Shown one piece after another: positions 50,566 to 61,751 of a stretch of 64,000 nucleotides of DNA (the first letter of the stretch is position 1; every line of letters begins with the position of its first letter). The position numbers were made by a program, and so were the translations under genes. The notes beneath the pieces were generated by a model. That model was not told the DNA's origin, made no database searches, and saw only the letters and a list, made by a program, of their open reading frames with translations. Location: the NCBI GenBank assembly GCA_016713445.1, contig JADJPB010000004.1, positions 186,001-250,000 of the forward strand, written 5' to 3'. Source of the DNA: Bacteroidota bacterium (GTDB taxonomy: Bacteria > Bacteroidota > Bacteroidia > AKYH767-A > OLB10).

Positions 50566-50642
50566 AAAGGACAAAGTCCTGAATCGTGTTGTGTTCAGAA
50601 GCAAGCAAGGCGCCGCTTATGAACACAACTCTGATTCAGGAC
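50566..50642. repeat. Second copy of the 55-bp repeat plus inverted partial copy forming a hairpin
   Basis: The 55-bp repeat (50566-50620) is followed at once by GAACACAACTCTGATTCAGG AC (50621-50642), which is a near reverse complement of GTCCTGAATCGTGTTGTGTTC (50576-50596). The RNA could form a stem of about 20 bp with a 24-base loop. It sits between two convergent genes and includes the last codons of the radical SAM gene, so it may serve as a bidirectional terminator. Confidence 0.85.
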
Positions 50643-51658
50643 CAAACTTTAGTCCCCTCCGTACAATTCTTACACATCTCAATTTCGTTTCTCGAACGAA
50701 GTACTGAAGCACGAAATTCCTGATAGTTCGAATTCTGCCATAAATCAGCAAAACTTTGCTCTTTTAAACTTCCCATATTGTACATGGCATCTTTGTCAAA
50801 ACAACACGGAACAACCCTTCCATCCCAGGTAATCACACAGCTGTGCCAAAGCTTCCAGCAGTGATTTAAAAGTTGGTTTTTTATTTTGTAAGTGCCGTCT
50901 TTTTGTTTTTTATAACGTGCGTATTTTTCATTTTCAGGAATTAAATCATTCCCATTCTCAAAATCATAAACTTGAGCAGTCTTTAATCCGACTTCATCTA
51001 CCCCCAAGTCTTTGGCCAGCTGATGAACTTCCGCAATCTGATGTTCATTGGGCTTCACCACTAAAAATTGAAAAATAATATGTGGAGTAGAAGAGCCTAA
51101 TTCTTTTTTCCATTTTACAATATTCTTCGTCCCTTCAATCACTTTCTCGAGTTTGCCTCCAATTCGATATTGCTCATACACTTCTTGCGTGGTGCCATCA
51201 ATGGAAATGATTAATCGATCTAACCCTGATTCAATCGTCTTCTTTGCATTTTCATCGGTAAGGTAGTGTGCATTGGTAGAGGTTGCAGTGTATATGCCCT
51301 TGCTCGAGGCATACTTTACTAATTCTAAAAATTTTGGATTTAAATAGGGCTCTCCTTGAAAATAAAAAATTAAATACCATAAGGTGTCTTTTACTTCATC
51401 GATGATCTTTTTGAAGAAATTTTCTTCTAACATTCCTGTCGGACGAGAGAACGAACGCAGTCCGCTTGGACATTCTGGGCAACGTAAATTACAAGAAGTG
51501 GTAGGCTCAAAAGATAAAACAATTGGCATTCCCCATTGTGTAGGTTTACCTATCCACTTGGAATAATAATAACTGATTACAACTTTACTAGCGTTTATTA
51601 TTCTGCTAGGCTTCGACTTGAAAAGGAAATTCAGTCCATCACGTAAATTCTTGTTCAT
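50636..51658 (-). CDS. Radical SAM protein with SPASM-like C-terminal domain
   Basis: The 340-residue protein carries the radical SAM cluster motif CNLRCPEC (CxxxCxxC) at about residue 57, and LIFYFQGEPYLNPKFLELV, LDRLIISIDGTTQEVYEQYR typical of the TIM barrel. The C-terminal SPASM region has Cys in NHCWKLWHSCVITWDGRVVPCCFDKD and EMCKNC, which would bind auxiliary iron-sulfur clusters. Such proteins modify peptides, sugars or enzymes; the substrate here is unknown. It is intact. Its stop codon falls inside the hairpin at 50621-50642. Confidence 0.9.
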   Translation of the reverse strand: MNKNLRDGLNFLFKSKPSRIINASKVVISYYYSKWIGKPTQWGMPIVLSFEPTTSCNLRCPECPSGLRSFSRPTGMLEENFFKKIIDEVKDTLWYLIFYFQGEPYLNPKFLELVKYASSKGIYTATSTNAHYLTDENAKKTIESGLDRLIISIDGTTQEVYEQYRIGGKLEKVIEGTKNIVKWKKELGSSTPHIIFQFLVVKPNEHQIAEVHQLAKDLGVDEVGLKTAQVYDFENGNDLIPENEKYARYKKQKDGTYKIKNQLLNHCWKLWHSCVITWDGRVVPCCFDKDAMYNMGSLKEQSFADLWQNSNYQEFRASVLRSRNEIEMCKNCTEGTKVWS

Positions 51659-51867
51659 CGGCGATAAAGTTAAGAATGAATAGGGTAGGAATAGATTTTT
51701 TTTAAATGTTCGATGGCCAGAACATATGAAATATTTTAATCGCTTTGCATAAAGTTGTAGTTGCTGATACTAATTGCTTTACCAAAATTTTGGGGTTGCT
51801 TTAATGGATGTTTTTTTAATCAATTGCACATCTTCCCAATGTGAATTTTGGTACTTTTACCTAATTT

Positions 51868-54272
51868 ATGTTTACTTGGCTCGCTCGTGTTATATTGCGT
51901 AACCGTCTATTATTCATCGTATTAATAGGTGCGGTAACCGTTTTAATGGGCTATAAAGCCACAACAATTCAGCTTTCTTATGACTTTGCTCGGATTTTGC
52001 CAGAAACGGATGCAGATTTTAAAGCTTATGAATCTTTTAAAAGTCGCTTTGGGGAAGATGGGAGTGTGATGGTCTTGGGTGTAGAAGATAAGAATTTTTT
52101 TACCTTGAAAAAGTATGGAGATTGGTATCAACTTGGCGAAGAAATCAAAGCCATGGATGGAATCGAAGAGGTAGTTTCTCTCGCACGATTGTATAATGTG
52201 GTGAAGAATGACTCCGCTCGTAAATTTGAGATGAAGCCAATCGTTACTCATAAGCCTACATCGCAGTCTGAAGTTGATAGTATCAAAGCAGAAATTGATA
52301 AGCTTCCTTTTTACGATGGATTTATTCGAAATTCAGAAACAGGTGCTTCTGTAATGGCCATCACTTTTGATAAGAATAAGCTAAATACAAAGAATAGGAT
52401 TGATGTAGTTCGTCAGATTAAAGAGAAAGCTGAGGCATTTGGTGAAAGTAATAGTTTACAGGTTCACATCAGCGGCCTCCCTTACATACGTACTGCCATT
52501 ACGAGTAAGGTGGTGGATGAGATGAAGTTGTTTATGTTACTAGCAATTCTTGTTACAGCAATCGTTCTATTTGTTTTCTTCAGAAACTTCCAAGTTTTGT
52601 TTTTTTCCTTGATTGTGGTTTTTGTGAGTGTAATATGGTCAATAGGTATCATCGCATTGCTCGGTTACAAAATCACTATCTTGAGTGGATTGATTCCGCC
52701 GCTCATTATTGTAATCGGTATTCCTAATTCAATATTGTTGCTGAATAAGTATCAAGTGGAGTACAGTCGTCATAATTCCCAAGCAAAAGCATTGGCACGA
52801 ATGGTTCAACGTATTGGATTTACAACGTTTCTGGCCAATGTAACTACGTCAATTGGTTTCTTCGTTTTCTATTTCACGCATAGTCGTATCTTGATGGAAT
52901 TTGGCTTGGTAGCTGCAATCAACGTAATGGCAACTTGGTTGATCTCATTAATTTTAATACCGATTGTTTATAGTTATTTGGCTCCTCCTGATATTAAACA
53001 TCTGAAGCATTTACAAGCGCCCAGATTGAATAAACTTTTGTCGAATGTAGATAAGTGGGTGCACTCACATCCTAAATATATTTATGTAAGCGTAAGTATT
53101 ATTATGTTGATTAGCTTTTTTGGAATTTCTAAAATTTCAACAAATGGATTTGTCGTGGATGATCTGCCAAAAAGAGATCCTGTTTACCTCGACATGAAGT
53201 TTTTGAAAGTAATTTCAAAGGCGTTCTGCCGCTAGAGTTTTCAATCAATACCCTCGAACCAGGAGGGGCTCTGAAGCAATCTACACTTCAAAAATTGAAT
53301 CGTCTGCAGAAAATGTTGAGTCAATATCCAATCTATTCTAAACCACTTTCGGTAGTAGATGGGATTAAATTTTCATACCAGGCATTTCATGAAAATAATC
53401 CTCGTTATCACATCTTACCCGGCACACTTCAACTCGCGGAAATGTCAAGTTTTGCGGGTGATATGAATGGAAAGGGGAACGCATTTAAAAGTTTTATTGA
53501 TAGCAATCGACAAATTACAAGGGTGAGTGTTCAAATGGCGGATATCGGTTCGATCAAAATGGAAGCGATGTTGAATGAAATTCGCCCACGTGTTGATTCT
53601 ATTTTTCCTCCGGATAAGTTCGAAACAACGATCACAGGGAATAGCTTGATTTTCTTGAAGGGTAATAATTATATGTTTAAGAATTTGATGGAGAGTATTC
53701 TCTTAGCCATTGTTCTTATCTCTATCATTATGATTACTCTTTTTATGTCAATCCGAATGATATTGATATCGATTTTACCAAGCATCATTCCATTGATTAT
53801 TACCGCAGGTTTGATGGGATTTTTCAATATTTCTTTGAAGCCATCTACCATTTTAATTTTTAGCATTGCATTCGGAATGGCATCAGATCAGACCATTTAT
53901 TTCTTGACAAAATATCGTCATGAAATGAGAACGAATCCGGTCATGAGTATTTCAAATGCGGTTACCATGACCATTCGGGAAACTGGAGTGAGCATGGTGT
54001 ATACCGCTGTAATTTTGTTTTTGGGATTCTTTATTTTTAGTGCAAGTGGTTTTGGTGGTACTTCCTCGTTGGGGAAATTATTAAGCGTTACTCTGCTGGT
54101 AGCAATGATTGCGAATATTGTGGTGCTTCCCGCCTTTTTATTGAGCTTGGAACGCCGTCTAACCACAAAAGCATTTTTGGCTGAGCCACTCTTTGAAACA
54201 AATGCGGAAGAAGAAGATATTGATCGCGATAATTTATCTATTCGCAAGGAAGAAAAAGATTTATTAGAGTAA
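51868..54272 (+). CDS. RND superfamily / MMPL exporter, one frameshift
   Basis: Joined, the protein is about 801 residues with two repeats of one helix, a large periplasmic loop and five more helices. The first half has LLFIVLIGAVTVLMGYKATTI and GIIALLGYKITILSGLIPPLIIVIG; the second half has GLMGFFNISLKPSTILIFSIAFGMASDQT, the GxxxD-type helix 4 motif of RND pumps. The frame breaks near 53207 where one T is missing (FFESNFKGVLPLEFSINTLE when repaired). It resembles predicted RND-family exporters of the MMPL / patched-like type in Bacteroidota, which may move lipids or hopanoids. The substrate is unknown. Confidence 0.88.
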
Positions 54273-54371
54273 TTGACCTATAAAAAGTTGGATAGCATCA
54301 AGATAATAAGAATGTAAATAAAACTTTTTTTGTTTAGTTTCGTAATAAGAATTTCAAGTTAGATTAGTCAA

Positions 54372-55237
54372 ATGAAAGGAATAATATTGGCCGGCGGCTC
54401 AGGAACAAGATTACATCCCTTAACCATTGCGGTGAGTAAACAGTTAATGCCTGTTTACGACAAGCCAATGATTTACTATCCATTGAGTGTGTTGATGATG
54501 GCAGGTATCAGTGAAATTTTAATTATCACCACACCACACGATCAAATAATGTTTCAAAAATTATTGGGCGATGGAAAGGAGTTAGGTTGCAATTTTCAAT
54601 ATGCGATTCAATCGGAACCAAATGGATTAGCTCAGGCATTTGTAATCGGTGAATCTTTTATTGGAAATGATAAGGTGGCTTTGATCTTAGGCGATAATAT
54701 TTTTTATGGAACCGGACTTGAACAATTGTTGCAAGAGAATAGTGATCCAAGTGGTGGTGTAGTATTTGCTTATCATGTGAGTGATCCCGAACGTTATGGC
54801 GTTGTAGAATTTGATAAACAGAATAAGGCTTTAAGTATTGAAGAAAAGCCCATCTCACCAAAATCAAATTATGCTGTTCCCGGACTTTATTTTATGACAA
54901 TGATGTTATTGAAATAGCAAAATCGCTAAAGCCAAGTCCACGCGGCGAATACGAAATTACGGATGTAAATAAGCATTATTTGGAAGCCGGAAAGTTGAAG
55001 GTAGGGATCCTCGATAAAGGAACAGCTTGGCTCGATACCGGAACATTTGAATCTTTAATGCAAGCGGCACAATTCGTTCAGGTGATCGAAGAAAGGCAAG
55101 GCTTGAAGATAGGCTGTATTGAAGAAATTGCTTGCCGAATGGGTTTTATTGATAAGACACAACTTAAAAAACTTGCTTTGCCGTTGGTGAAAAGTGGATA
55201 TGGAAAATATCTTTTGGCTTTTTCGGAAGAGGTATAA
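54372..55237 (+). CDS. rfbA: Glucose-1-phosphate thymidylyltransferase, one frameshift
   Basis: RfbA makes dTDP-glucose from dTTP and glucose-1-phosphate, the first step to dTDP-rhamnose and related sugars of surface polysaccharides. The nucleotide-binding motif LAGGSGTRLHPLT, then QLMPVYDKPMIYYPLS, LILGDNIFYGTG and GTAWLDTGTFESLMQAA are diagnostic. A missing T near 54892 breaks the frame at LYF-YDNDVIEIAK. The repaired protein is about 288 residues, normal. RfbB, C and D are not present beside it; the next gene is an epimerase/dehydratase 227 bp downstream. Confidence 0.93.
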
Positions 55238-55464
55238 TCTGCTTTACCTAGTTTCTAAGCTACTTGACCTTATATAATTATCCGCTTGCCAAATTATTGA
55301 AGTACTTATTCTTTGGGCATTTCACAGGTAAATTTTTTATTTAGATTTTACTGAAATCACTATTAAATTCACTAATTTCGTAGTAAATAGATAGGACTAC
55401 GCGAAGCCCATATTTATTCAATACACAACCCAAAAAAAATAGTTAATATTTTAGCATTATTCAT

Positions 55465-56405
55465 ATGCAAAGAAAAATACTTGTCACCGGTGGCGCCGGA
55501 TTCGTAGCAAGTTGTCTTGCTCAACGTTTAGCCGATAACCCCGATAATTATGTAGTCATCGTGGATAATTTATTGACGGGTGATTCCGTTAAATTGCCCA
55601 TCTCGATTCATGATAATGTAAGATTTATTAAAGCAGATGTAAATAGCTTTAATGATATCTCTACTATTTTTCTTCTTTTTCTTTTGATTATGTCTTTCAT
55701 TACGCCGCTTTAGTAGGTGTGAAACGTACCTTGGCAAATCCTGTGATGGTTTTATCGGATCTGAATGGAATTAAAAACGTATTGGATCTTTGTAAAAATA
55801 CTGGCGTAAAACGTGTGTACTATTCTTCAAGTTCTGAAGTGTATGGTGAACCAGTTGAGTTTCCACAAAATGAACATACAACTCCATTAAATTCCCGACT
55901 CCCTTATGCAATCGTAAAGAATGTCGGTGAAGCTTATTTACGTGCATATTATCAAGAATTCGGATTGGAATATACCATTTTCCGTTTCTTCAATACTTAC
56001 GGACCTAAACAAAGTACTGATTTCGTAATGTCGAAGTTTTTGGAAGCGGCATTAGCCAATAAGGATATAACCATTTATGGAGATGGAAGTCAAACCAGAA
56101 CTTTCTGTTACATCGATGATAATATTGATGCTTGCTTGAATGCATTTTATCAAAATCTGATCATTAATGATGTAGCAAATATTGGTTCTGATTATGAGAT
56201 CACCATGCTCGACCTCGCTCAGAAAATTCTTCAGATCACTAAGTCATCTTCTAAAATAGTTTTTCTTCCTGCATTGAAGGAAGGTGATATGACGCGTCGT
56301 TGTCCTGATATTTCTCTGATGAAGGAATTATTGCAGCGCAAAATGACTCCTTTAGATGAGGGTATTAGACGTCTTATTGAAACAAAACAATCTGTAACGG
56401 CCTAA
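55465..56405 (+). CDS. NAD-dependent sugar epimerase/dehydratase (SDR family), one frameshift
   Basis: The Rossmann motif is TGGAGFVASCLAQRL, where the third glycine of GxxGxxG is alanine. The catalytic pair is in LPYAIVKNVGEAY (YxxxK). FRFFNTYGPKQSTDFVMSKF and GSQTRTFCYIDDNIDACL are typical of UDP-sugar 4-epimerases and UDP-glucuronate decarboxylases. The frame breaks between 55665 and 55690; the join passes through DYVFHYAALVGVKRTLANP. The whole is about 313 residues. The exact sugar cannot be fixed. It shares the base of its stop (TAATG at 56403) with the start of the polyprenyl synthase gene, so the two are coupled. Confidence 0.85.
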
Positions 56406-57382
56406 TGTCTTTAAATGTTGAGCAGCTTCAACAAGAAGTAGAATTTCAACTTAGTCAACTAGATTTTCCCAAGCAACCTGAATCGCTTTATGATCCCTTG
56501 CGATACATGCTTTCGTTGGGTGGGAAAAGAATGCGACCCATTTTAGTTTTATTAGCCAATAATTTGTTCGGCGGAAAAATGGAACAGGCAATGCCTGCTG
56601 CATTAGGGTTAGAAGTGTTTCATAATTTTACTTTGTTGCACGATGATATCATGGATAAAGCGCCTTTGCGCAGAGGAAATTCAACCGTGCACGAAAAGTG
56701 GAATGGGAATATTGCGATTCTTTCCGGCGATGCAATGTTTGTCAAGTCTTGTCAGTTGATTACTCAAACACATTCTGCGGCTATGCCTGACGTTATGAAT
56801 TTATTTTTAAAAACAGCACTCGAAGTTTGTGAAGGCCAACAGTTAGACATGGATTTTGAAACCAGAGAAACCGTGGATGTAGATGAGTATATCGAAATGA
56901 TAAAATTAAAAACAGCAGTATTAGTGGGAGCCTGTCTCGGAATAGGAGCTCAGATTGCTGGAGCAACAGAGGAGGAAGTAAAACATGCTTATGATTTTGG
57001 TGTTAATCTAGGTGTCGCTTTTCAATTGCAAGATGATATTTTGGATGTGTATGGTGACGAACAAAAATTCGGAAAGCAAGTAGGAGGGGATATCATCGCT
57101 AATAAAAAAACTTTTTTATTACTCACTGCTCTTAAGAATGCGTCCGGTGAAACAGCAAGCAAATTGCAACATTGGTTAAATTACCAAGGAGACGATAATC
57201 TAACTAAGGTGAATGCTATTAAAGAAATTTATGCTGCATTGCATGTTAAACAATCTGCAGAAACAAAAATGAATGATCTATACTCAGAAGCACTTTCACA
57301 CCTCGACGCTTTACCCATCGATCAAAATCGTACTACTGCATTGCGAAAACTTTCTTCCATGCTGATGCTCCGCGAAAGCTAG
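56405..57382 (+). CDS. Polyprenyl diphosphate synthase (trans-type)
   Basis: The 325-residue protein has the first Asp-rich motif in LLHDDIMDKAPLRRG and the second in FQLQDDILDVYGD. GGKRMRPILVLLANNLFG is the IPP-binding N-terminal region. Two residues of the chain-length region before the first motif (FHNFTLLHDD) are bulky, as in short- to medium-chain enzymes, but octaprenyl or heptaprenyl synthases for menaquinone are also like this. Start ATG 56405 overlaps the preceding stop by one base. It is intact. Confidence 0.92.
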   Translation: MSLNVEQLQQEVEFQLSQLDFPKQPESLYDPLRYMLSLGGKRMRPILVLLANNLFGGKMEQAMPAALGLEVFHNFTLLHDDIMDKAPLRRGNSTVHEKWNGNIAILSGDAMFVKSCQLITQTHSAAMPDVMNLFLKTALEVCEGQQLDMDFETRETVDVDEYIEMIKLKTAVLVGACLGIGAQIAGATEEEVKHAYDFGVNLGVAFQLQDDILDVYGDEQKFGKQVGGDIIANKKTFLLLTALKNASGETASKLQHWLNYQGDDNLTKVNAIKEIYAALHVKQSAETKMNDLYSEALSHLDALPIDQNRTTALRKLSSMLMLRES

Positions 57383-57524
57383 GGGTTAATTAAGAATTAA
57401 GAATTCAGAATTCAGAATTAAGTTCTGCTAGACTAACTGGCGGTAAATTGAAAGCCACCTTAGACAATCTAACATCTAACATCTAACATCCCACTTCCAA
57501 CATCCAACAACTAGAACCTTGCAG

Positions 57525-58610
57525 CTAGTAGCTAGTAGCCATTTCCGGTCTTCCTAGTTCACGTAAATGTCTTACGTGCGCAGCAATCGCAGAAAGTACA
57601 GTTGGATACTCAATGTACTTCACATTAAATTCCTGACAGGTTTCTCTTACCAATTTGCTGATAGCCGGGTAATGAACATGAGAGATGCGTGGAAACAAAT
57701 GGTGTTCCACCTGAAAATTTAATCCACCCATGAACCAACTTACTATTTTATTTTTAGTCGCAAAATTTGCAGTGGTATGAACTTGATGTAAAGCCCACTC
57801 TTCTTCTATTTTATTTGAGTGCGGATCAGGAGTAGGGAAATGACAATCACCAACAACATGCGCCAACTGAAACACGACAGCAATGGTTAAACCTGTAACA
57901 AATAAAATCACACTGTATCCAACGATGGTAGCTACCCATCCTTTTAAGAAAACAGGTAAGCCAATAAATAATCCTAAGTAACCAAGTTTAGTTGCCCAAA
58001 AATCCGATATGCTCCGACACTTTCATTTTGCGAATAGGAGTAGGACCAATCTTTCTTGTAAAATATTTTGAAAATCCATCCAGAAAATCCACATAAAGTA
58101 AGTAGCACCGTAAAGCAAGAACCAATACACATGCTGAAAACGGTGAATCCAATATCTTTCCTGCTGTTCGTTGACACGCATGAAAGGTTTAACATCGATA
58201 TCATCATCTACCCCTTCAATATTCGTGAACGTATGATGCACAATATTGTGCTTTACCTTCCACATAAAACTTGAACCACCCATTAAATTCAATGAGTAAG
58301 ACATTAACTTATTGATGCGCTTATTGGTCGAATAAGAGTCGTGTGCTCCGTCATGCATTACATTAAAACCAATGCTTGCAAACGTTAAGCCCATCAACCC
58401 GCAAAAAACCAGTGACAACCATGTTGGCAAATTGCCAAAAACTAATACCGAATAAACAAGGATAGCTACCGACACTAAGATGATCGTTTTGGAATACAAC
58501 TTGAAATTACCTGTAGGCTTAATTTTTTCTTCTTTGAAATAGTTGTCAATACGCTCGCGTAATGCATCGAAGAAAGGACTGGTTCTGTTGTTGAAGGTTA
58601 TCTTTGACAT
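57525..58610 (-). CDS. Membrane fatty acid desaturase, frameshifted in the middle
   Basis: The three histidine boxes are present: HDGAH (box 1), HNIVHH (box 2) and QVEHHLFP (box 3), as in front-end or linoleoyl-CoA-like desaturases of Bacteroidota. N-terminal MSKITFNNRTSPFFDALRER is typical; I choose ATG 58610 over the start four codons upstream. The frame breaks near 58055 (FQNIL versus FQKYFTRKIGPTP) and again between 57912 and 57975. The joined middle reads KMKVSEHIGFWATKLGYLGL. The complete protein would be about 361 residues, bound in the inner membrane, inserting a double bond in acyl chains. Substrate regiochemistry cannot be told. Confidence 0.88.
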
Positions 58611-58913
58611 ATTCGAGTGCAAAAATACTTACAAGCAACCATATAAACCTGGATTAATAAATGAATTCATGATTATACATTGAAAATCAATTAGATAGTA
58701 TCAATGATGTTTATCATTTCATTTGTCTTTTTTAGTCGAATTCTTGTTTTTCAGATGAATATTGATTTTTCGTGAACTGCAATCCTCTAGCAGTGTATTA
58801 CCTAAGATTCTACTCTTTTGGCTTTAAATTTCTTGTTCAAATTCCAACTTCGTGAAAATTTAATTTATAAGTACCATGATTTTTGTTTTCATTTACCCTT
58901 CCAACATTCCATT

Positions 58914-59336
58914 ATGAAATATTTACTTGTTTTTGTATTGCGCACCGTTTTTTAATTCTGTTGCTAAAGTGGGATGGCTTTCAAAACTTCCCTTAACTAT
59001 TAAACACGAAGCCCAGCAGTCTATCAACTTTCACACCTTTGCAGGCACTGAATTCCACCTATCAACCTGCGTATGATTATTGCTGGAAATGGGAATATAG
59101 GAATTGGTGATAATACAACACCGCTTTCACTACTTCATTTACATCAGAATACAGCCTTTACCTCTACACTGTTTCATATTACCAATGCAGGAACCGGAAC
59201 GGCCTCTAATAATGGATTCGATATCCAGCAAGAATATGCTGGTGAAGTTTATTTTAATCAGCGCGAACTCGAATTCGTCCGTTTTCAATCGTTGAGCTGT
59301 GACGATGTTGCGAGTGGGGCAATATTTAATAGTTAA
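58914..59336 (+). pseudogene. Array unit A: chimeric signal peptide joined to NGNIGIG module
   Basis: The segment opens MKYLLVFVL, like the signal peptide of the NLVPNPSFED gene at 63774. It then runs into KLPLTIKHEAQQSINFHTFAG, which belongs to the NGNIGIG module of the second gene type (compare 63297). So two gene types are fused here by deletion. One or two indels (near 58945 and 59050) break the frame before LRMIIAGNGNIGIGDNT. The module continues through GTASNNGFDIQQEYAGEVYFNQRE and ends with LEFVRFQSLSCDDVASGAI and a stop at 59336. It looks like a scar of recombination inside the array. Confidence 0.75.
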
Positions 59337-59353
59337 GTATAAAATATTTCTTT

Positions 59354-59392
59354 AACATGTAAAATTAACTTGTTGTTTCAATTTTACATGTT
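59354..59392 (+). terminator. 13-bp stem hairpin between array units A and B1
   Basis: AACATGTAAAATT (59354-59366) and its exact complement AATTTTACATGTT (59380-59392) surround a 13-base loop. It follows the stop at 59336 by 17 bases and may end transcription, though no T-run follows. The same hairpin recurs at 62257-62295. Confidence 0.5.
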
Positions 59393-59419
59393 TACATTTA
59401 CACCTCCAACATTTGAAAC

Positions 59420-60385
59420 ATGAGATTTTTATTGCTCTTTTTTTTACTTGCTGCTTTAAGCCTCTCTGTAAATGTGCAACAAAACTTGGTGCCTAATCCA
59501 AGCTTTGAGGATACGGTTTATTGTCCTTTTACACTAATCAAATAGACGCATGCCAACAATGGATGAATTTTGGAAATTCACCGGACTATTTTAATGCATG
59601 TAATAGTACTGGTCTTAATGTACCTAATTGTTCCTTCGGTTTCCAATACGCCCATAGCGGAAATGCCATGGCGGGGGTAGCTACATTTCTCAAAGCAGGT
59701 ACTCCTTCTGGCCCTAATTATAGGGAGTTCATTGGTATTGCACTAACACAGCCACTAAATATTGGAATAAAATATTACATTTCATTTTACACAAACTTTT
59801 CTTACATTAATGGTATTGCAACGGATAAAATAGGATTACAACTTTCAACAGTCCAATTTGACAGTTGCTGTAAAACCACCAATAAATAATTCTGCCCATT
59901 TATTTACTGATAGCTTATTAACTGATACAGTTTCTTGGATTCATATTACGGGCTCACTTGTTGCAGACTCTGCATATCAATTTTTAATGATTGGTAATTT
60001 TTTTGATGATGCTAACACAGATACAATGATGTTTGATCAGGATGAGGGTGGATATTATTATATAGATGATGTTTGTGTTTCAACAGACTCATTGTTTAAT
60101 CAAACATGGACAAGTATTCCAGAAGTATTGATTAATCCTCAAGTTAACGTTTTCCCGAATCCGTTTACAAGTCAACTTAAAATATGCTCAACAGACATCA
60201 TTAATGAATTATATGTATTCGATATGTTAGGTAATAGTATCTCAACCATGATTGGCTTAAATAGTCGTAATGTTATTTATTCCGCAAATGAATTGGGTGT
60301 GACTGTAAATGGAATTTATCTCGTTAGTGTTCAAACATCAAATGGACAAAAAACTTATTTAAAAGTCTTTTATTTAAATCAATAA
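59420..60385 (+). CDS. Array unit B1: secreted NLVPNPSFED protein with T9SS tail, two frameshifts
   Basis: The protein starts MRFLLLFFLLAALSLSVNVQ, a signal peptide, then QNLVPNPSFEDTVYCP. Frames break near 59528 (one T missing) and near 59873. About 321 residues result. The first 190 residues form a beta-rich domain with conserved SPDYFNAC, FGFQYAHSGNAMAG and NYREFIGI; such domains in Bacteroidota resemble carbohydrate-binding folds. YYYIDDVCVSTDSLFNQTW precedes a T9SS type A sorting domain (VNVFPNPFTSQLKI, LYVFDMLGNSI to KTYLKVFYLNQ). It is a paralogue of the genes at 60784, 62323 and 63774. Role unknown. Confidence 0.85.
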
Positions 60386-60389
60386 TATC

Positions 60390-60733
60390 ATGAAAAAACA
60401 ACTTCTTTCAATCATGGGACTGATTCTAATTGTAATTATCCCAACAACATGTTTATCTCAAGTCACAAGAGATCTCATCAATGGTTTAGCTTCCGACTAC
60501 GTCGGGTGGGATGTAAACCAAGGTTTTCCTTAACCATTAAACACGAAGCCCAGCAGTCTATCAACTTTCACACCTTTGCAGGCACTGGAATTCCACCTAT
60601 CAACCTGCGTATGATTATTGCTGGAAATGGGAATATAGGAATTGGTGATAATACAACACCGCTTTCACTACTTCACTTACATCAGAATACAATCGGTACG
60701 TCAACCGGATTTATATTTACAAATAAAATTTAA
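60390..60733 (+). CDS. Array unit B2: short exported protein with truncated NGNIGIG module, one frameshift
   Basis: It starts 4 bp after B1 with MKKQLLSIMGLILIVII, a signal peptide. SDYVGWDVNQGFPLTIKHEA follows, with one C missing near 60528. Then come AQQSINFHTFAGTGIPPINL and LRMIIAGNGNIGIGDNTT. The protein stops soon after SLLHLHQN (end TGFIFTNKI), so it holds only the first part of the module. Related modules in longer Bacteroidota proteins are N-terminal parts of GNVGIGTxxP-type repeats. A role as a surface or fibre protein is only suggested by this similarity. Confidence 0.75.
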
Positions 60734-60783
60734 CTTGTAAAACCCACTTCATTTTTTTACGTTTACATTTCAACCTTTTAATC

Positions 60784-61741
60784 ATGAAATATCTTCTCCT
60801 GCTTTGCTTACTCATTTCTCCCAGTATTTCTCTGGCGCAACTTAACCTAGTGCCTAATCCGAGCTTTGAAGATACGGTTTATTGTCCAACCGGAAATAAT
60901 CAAATTGACGCCTGCGAGCAATGGCTTAACTTTGGCAACTCACCGGATTATTTTAATGCTTGTTCTAATCCTGCTTTTGCTGTTCCAAATGCAGTATTTG
61001 GATTTCAGTATGCACATACTGGAGATGCATATGCTGGGGTTGCTTGTTATTTGCATCCTAATGCTGCACCACCTCCTAATTATAGGGAATTTTTAGGTGT
61101 TGAGTTGAATAATACTTTAGTTATAGGTCAAAAATATTTTGTTTCATTCTATTTGGTTAATCCTGGCTCTTTCAATATAGCAATTGCATGCAATAAAATT
61201 GGAATTAATTTTTTACAACTTCGTTTGATTCATGTTGTCCACCTCAAACTCTTAATTACTCTAAATTATATACTGACAGTATTGTTACTGACACATTAAA
61301 TTGGATTAAATTAAGCGGGTCATTTATTGCGGATTCGGCTTATAAATTTTTAGCCTTGGGAAATTTTTTGATGACCAAAACACAGATACAATAAATATGC
61401 AACCATTTCCTTATCAAGCTTATTATTATGTAGACGATGTTTGCCTCAGTACTGATTCGCTTTATAATGAAACATGGACGAGTTTAATCGAAACGACTGG
61501 TACAAGCAATCAGCCAATTATTTTCCCAAATCCGTCTAGTGGCTTTTTCACAATCAACTCTCCTATCCCAATGGATAATTATTGCGTCTACAATTTGCAG
61601 GGGCAGTTAATTTTAAAGATGGTAAAGAATGTATCTTATAAACACTCGATTGGTTTGTCTGATCAAGCTGAAGGACTTTACTTAATCCGAATTCAATCAA
61701 AATACAAAATTTACAATTATAAAATAGTATTAACCTATTAA
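60784..61741 (+). CDS. Array unit C1: secreted NLVPNPSFED protein with T9SS tail, two frameshifts
   Basis: The protein starts MKYLLLLCLLISPSISLAQ and continues LNLVPNPSFEDTVYCPTGNN. It is clearly diverged from B1 and D1 in sequence but has the same plan. Conserved stations are FGNSPDYFNAC, FGFQYAHTGDAYAG and NYREFLGV. Breaks near 61212 (shift into SFDSCCPPQTLNYSK) and near 61367 (NF-FDDQNTDTINM) interrupt the middle. The tail YYVDDVCLSTDSLYNETW leads to a T9SS sorting domain (PIIFPNPSSGFFTI, YCVYNLQGQLIL to IYNYKIVLTY). About 319 residues after repair. Confidence 0.82.
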
Positions 61742-61751
61742 CAATTCTATC

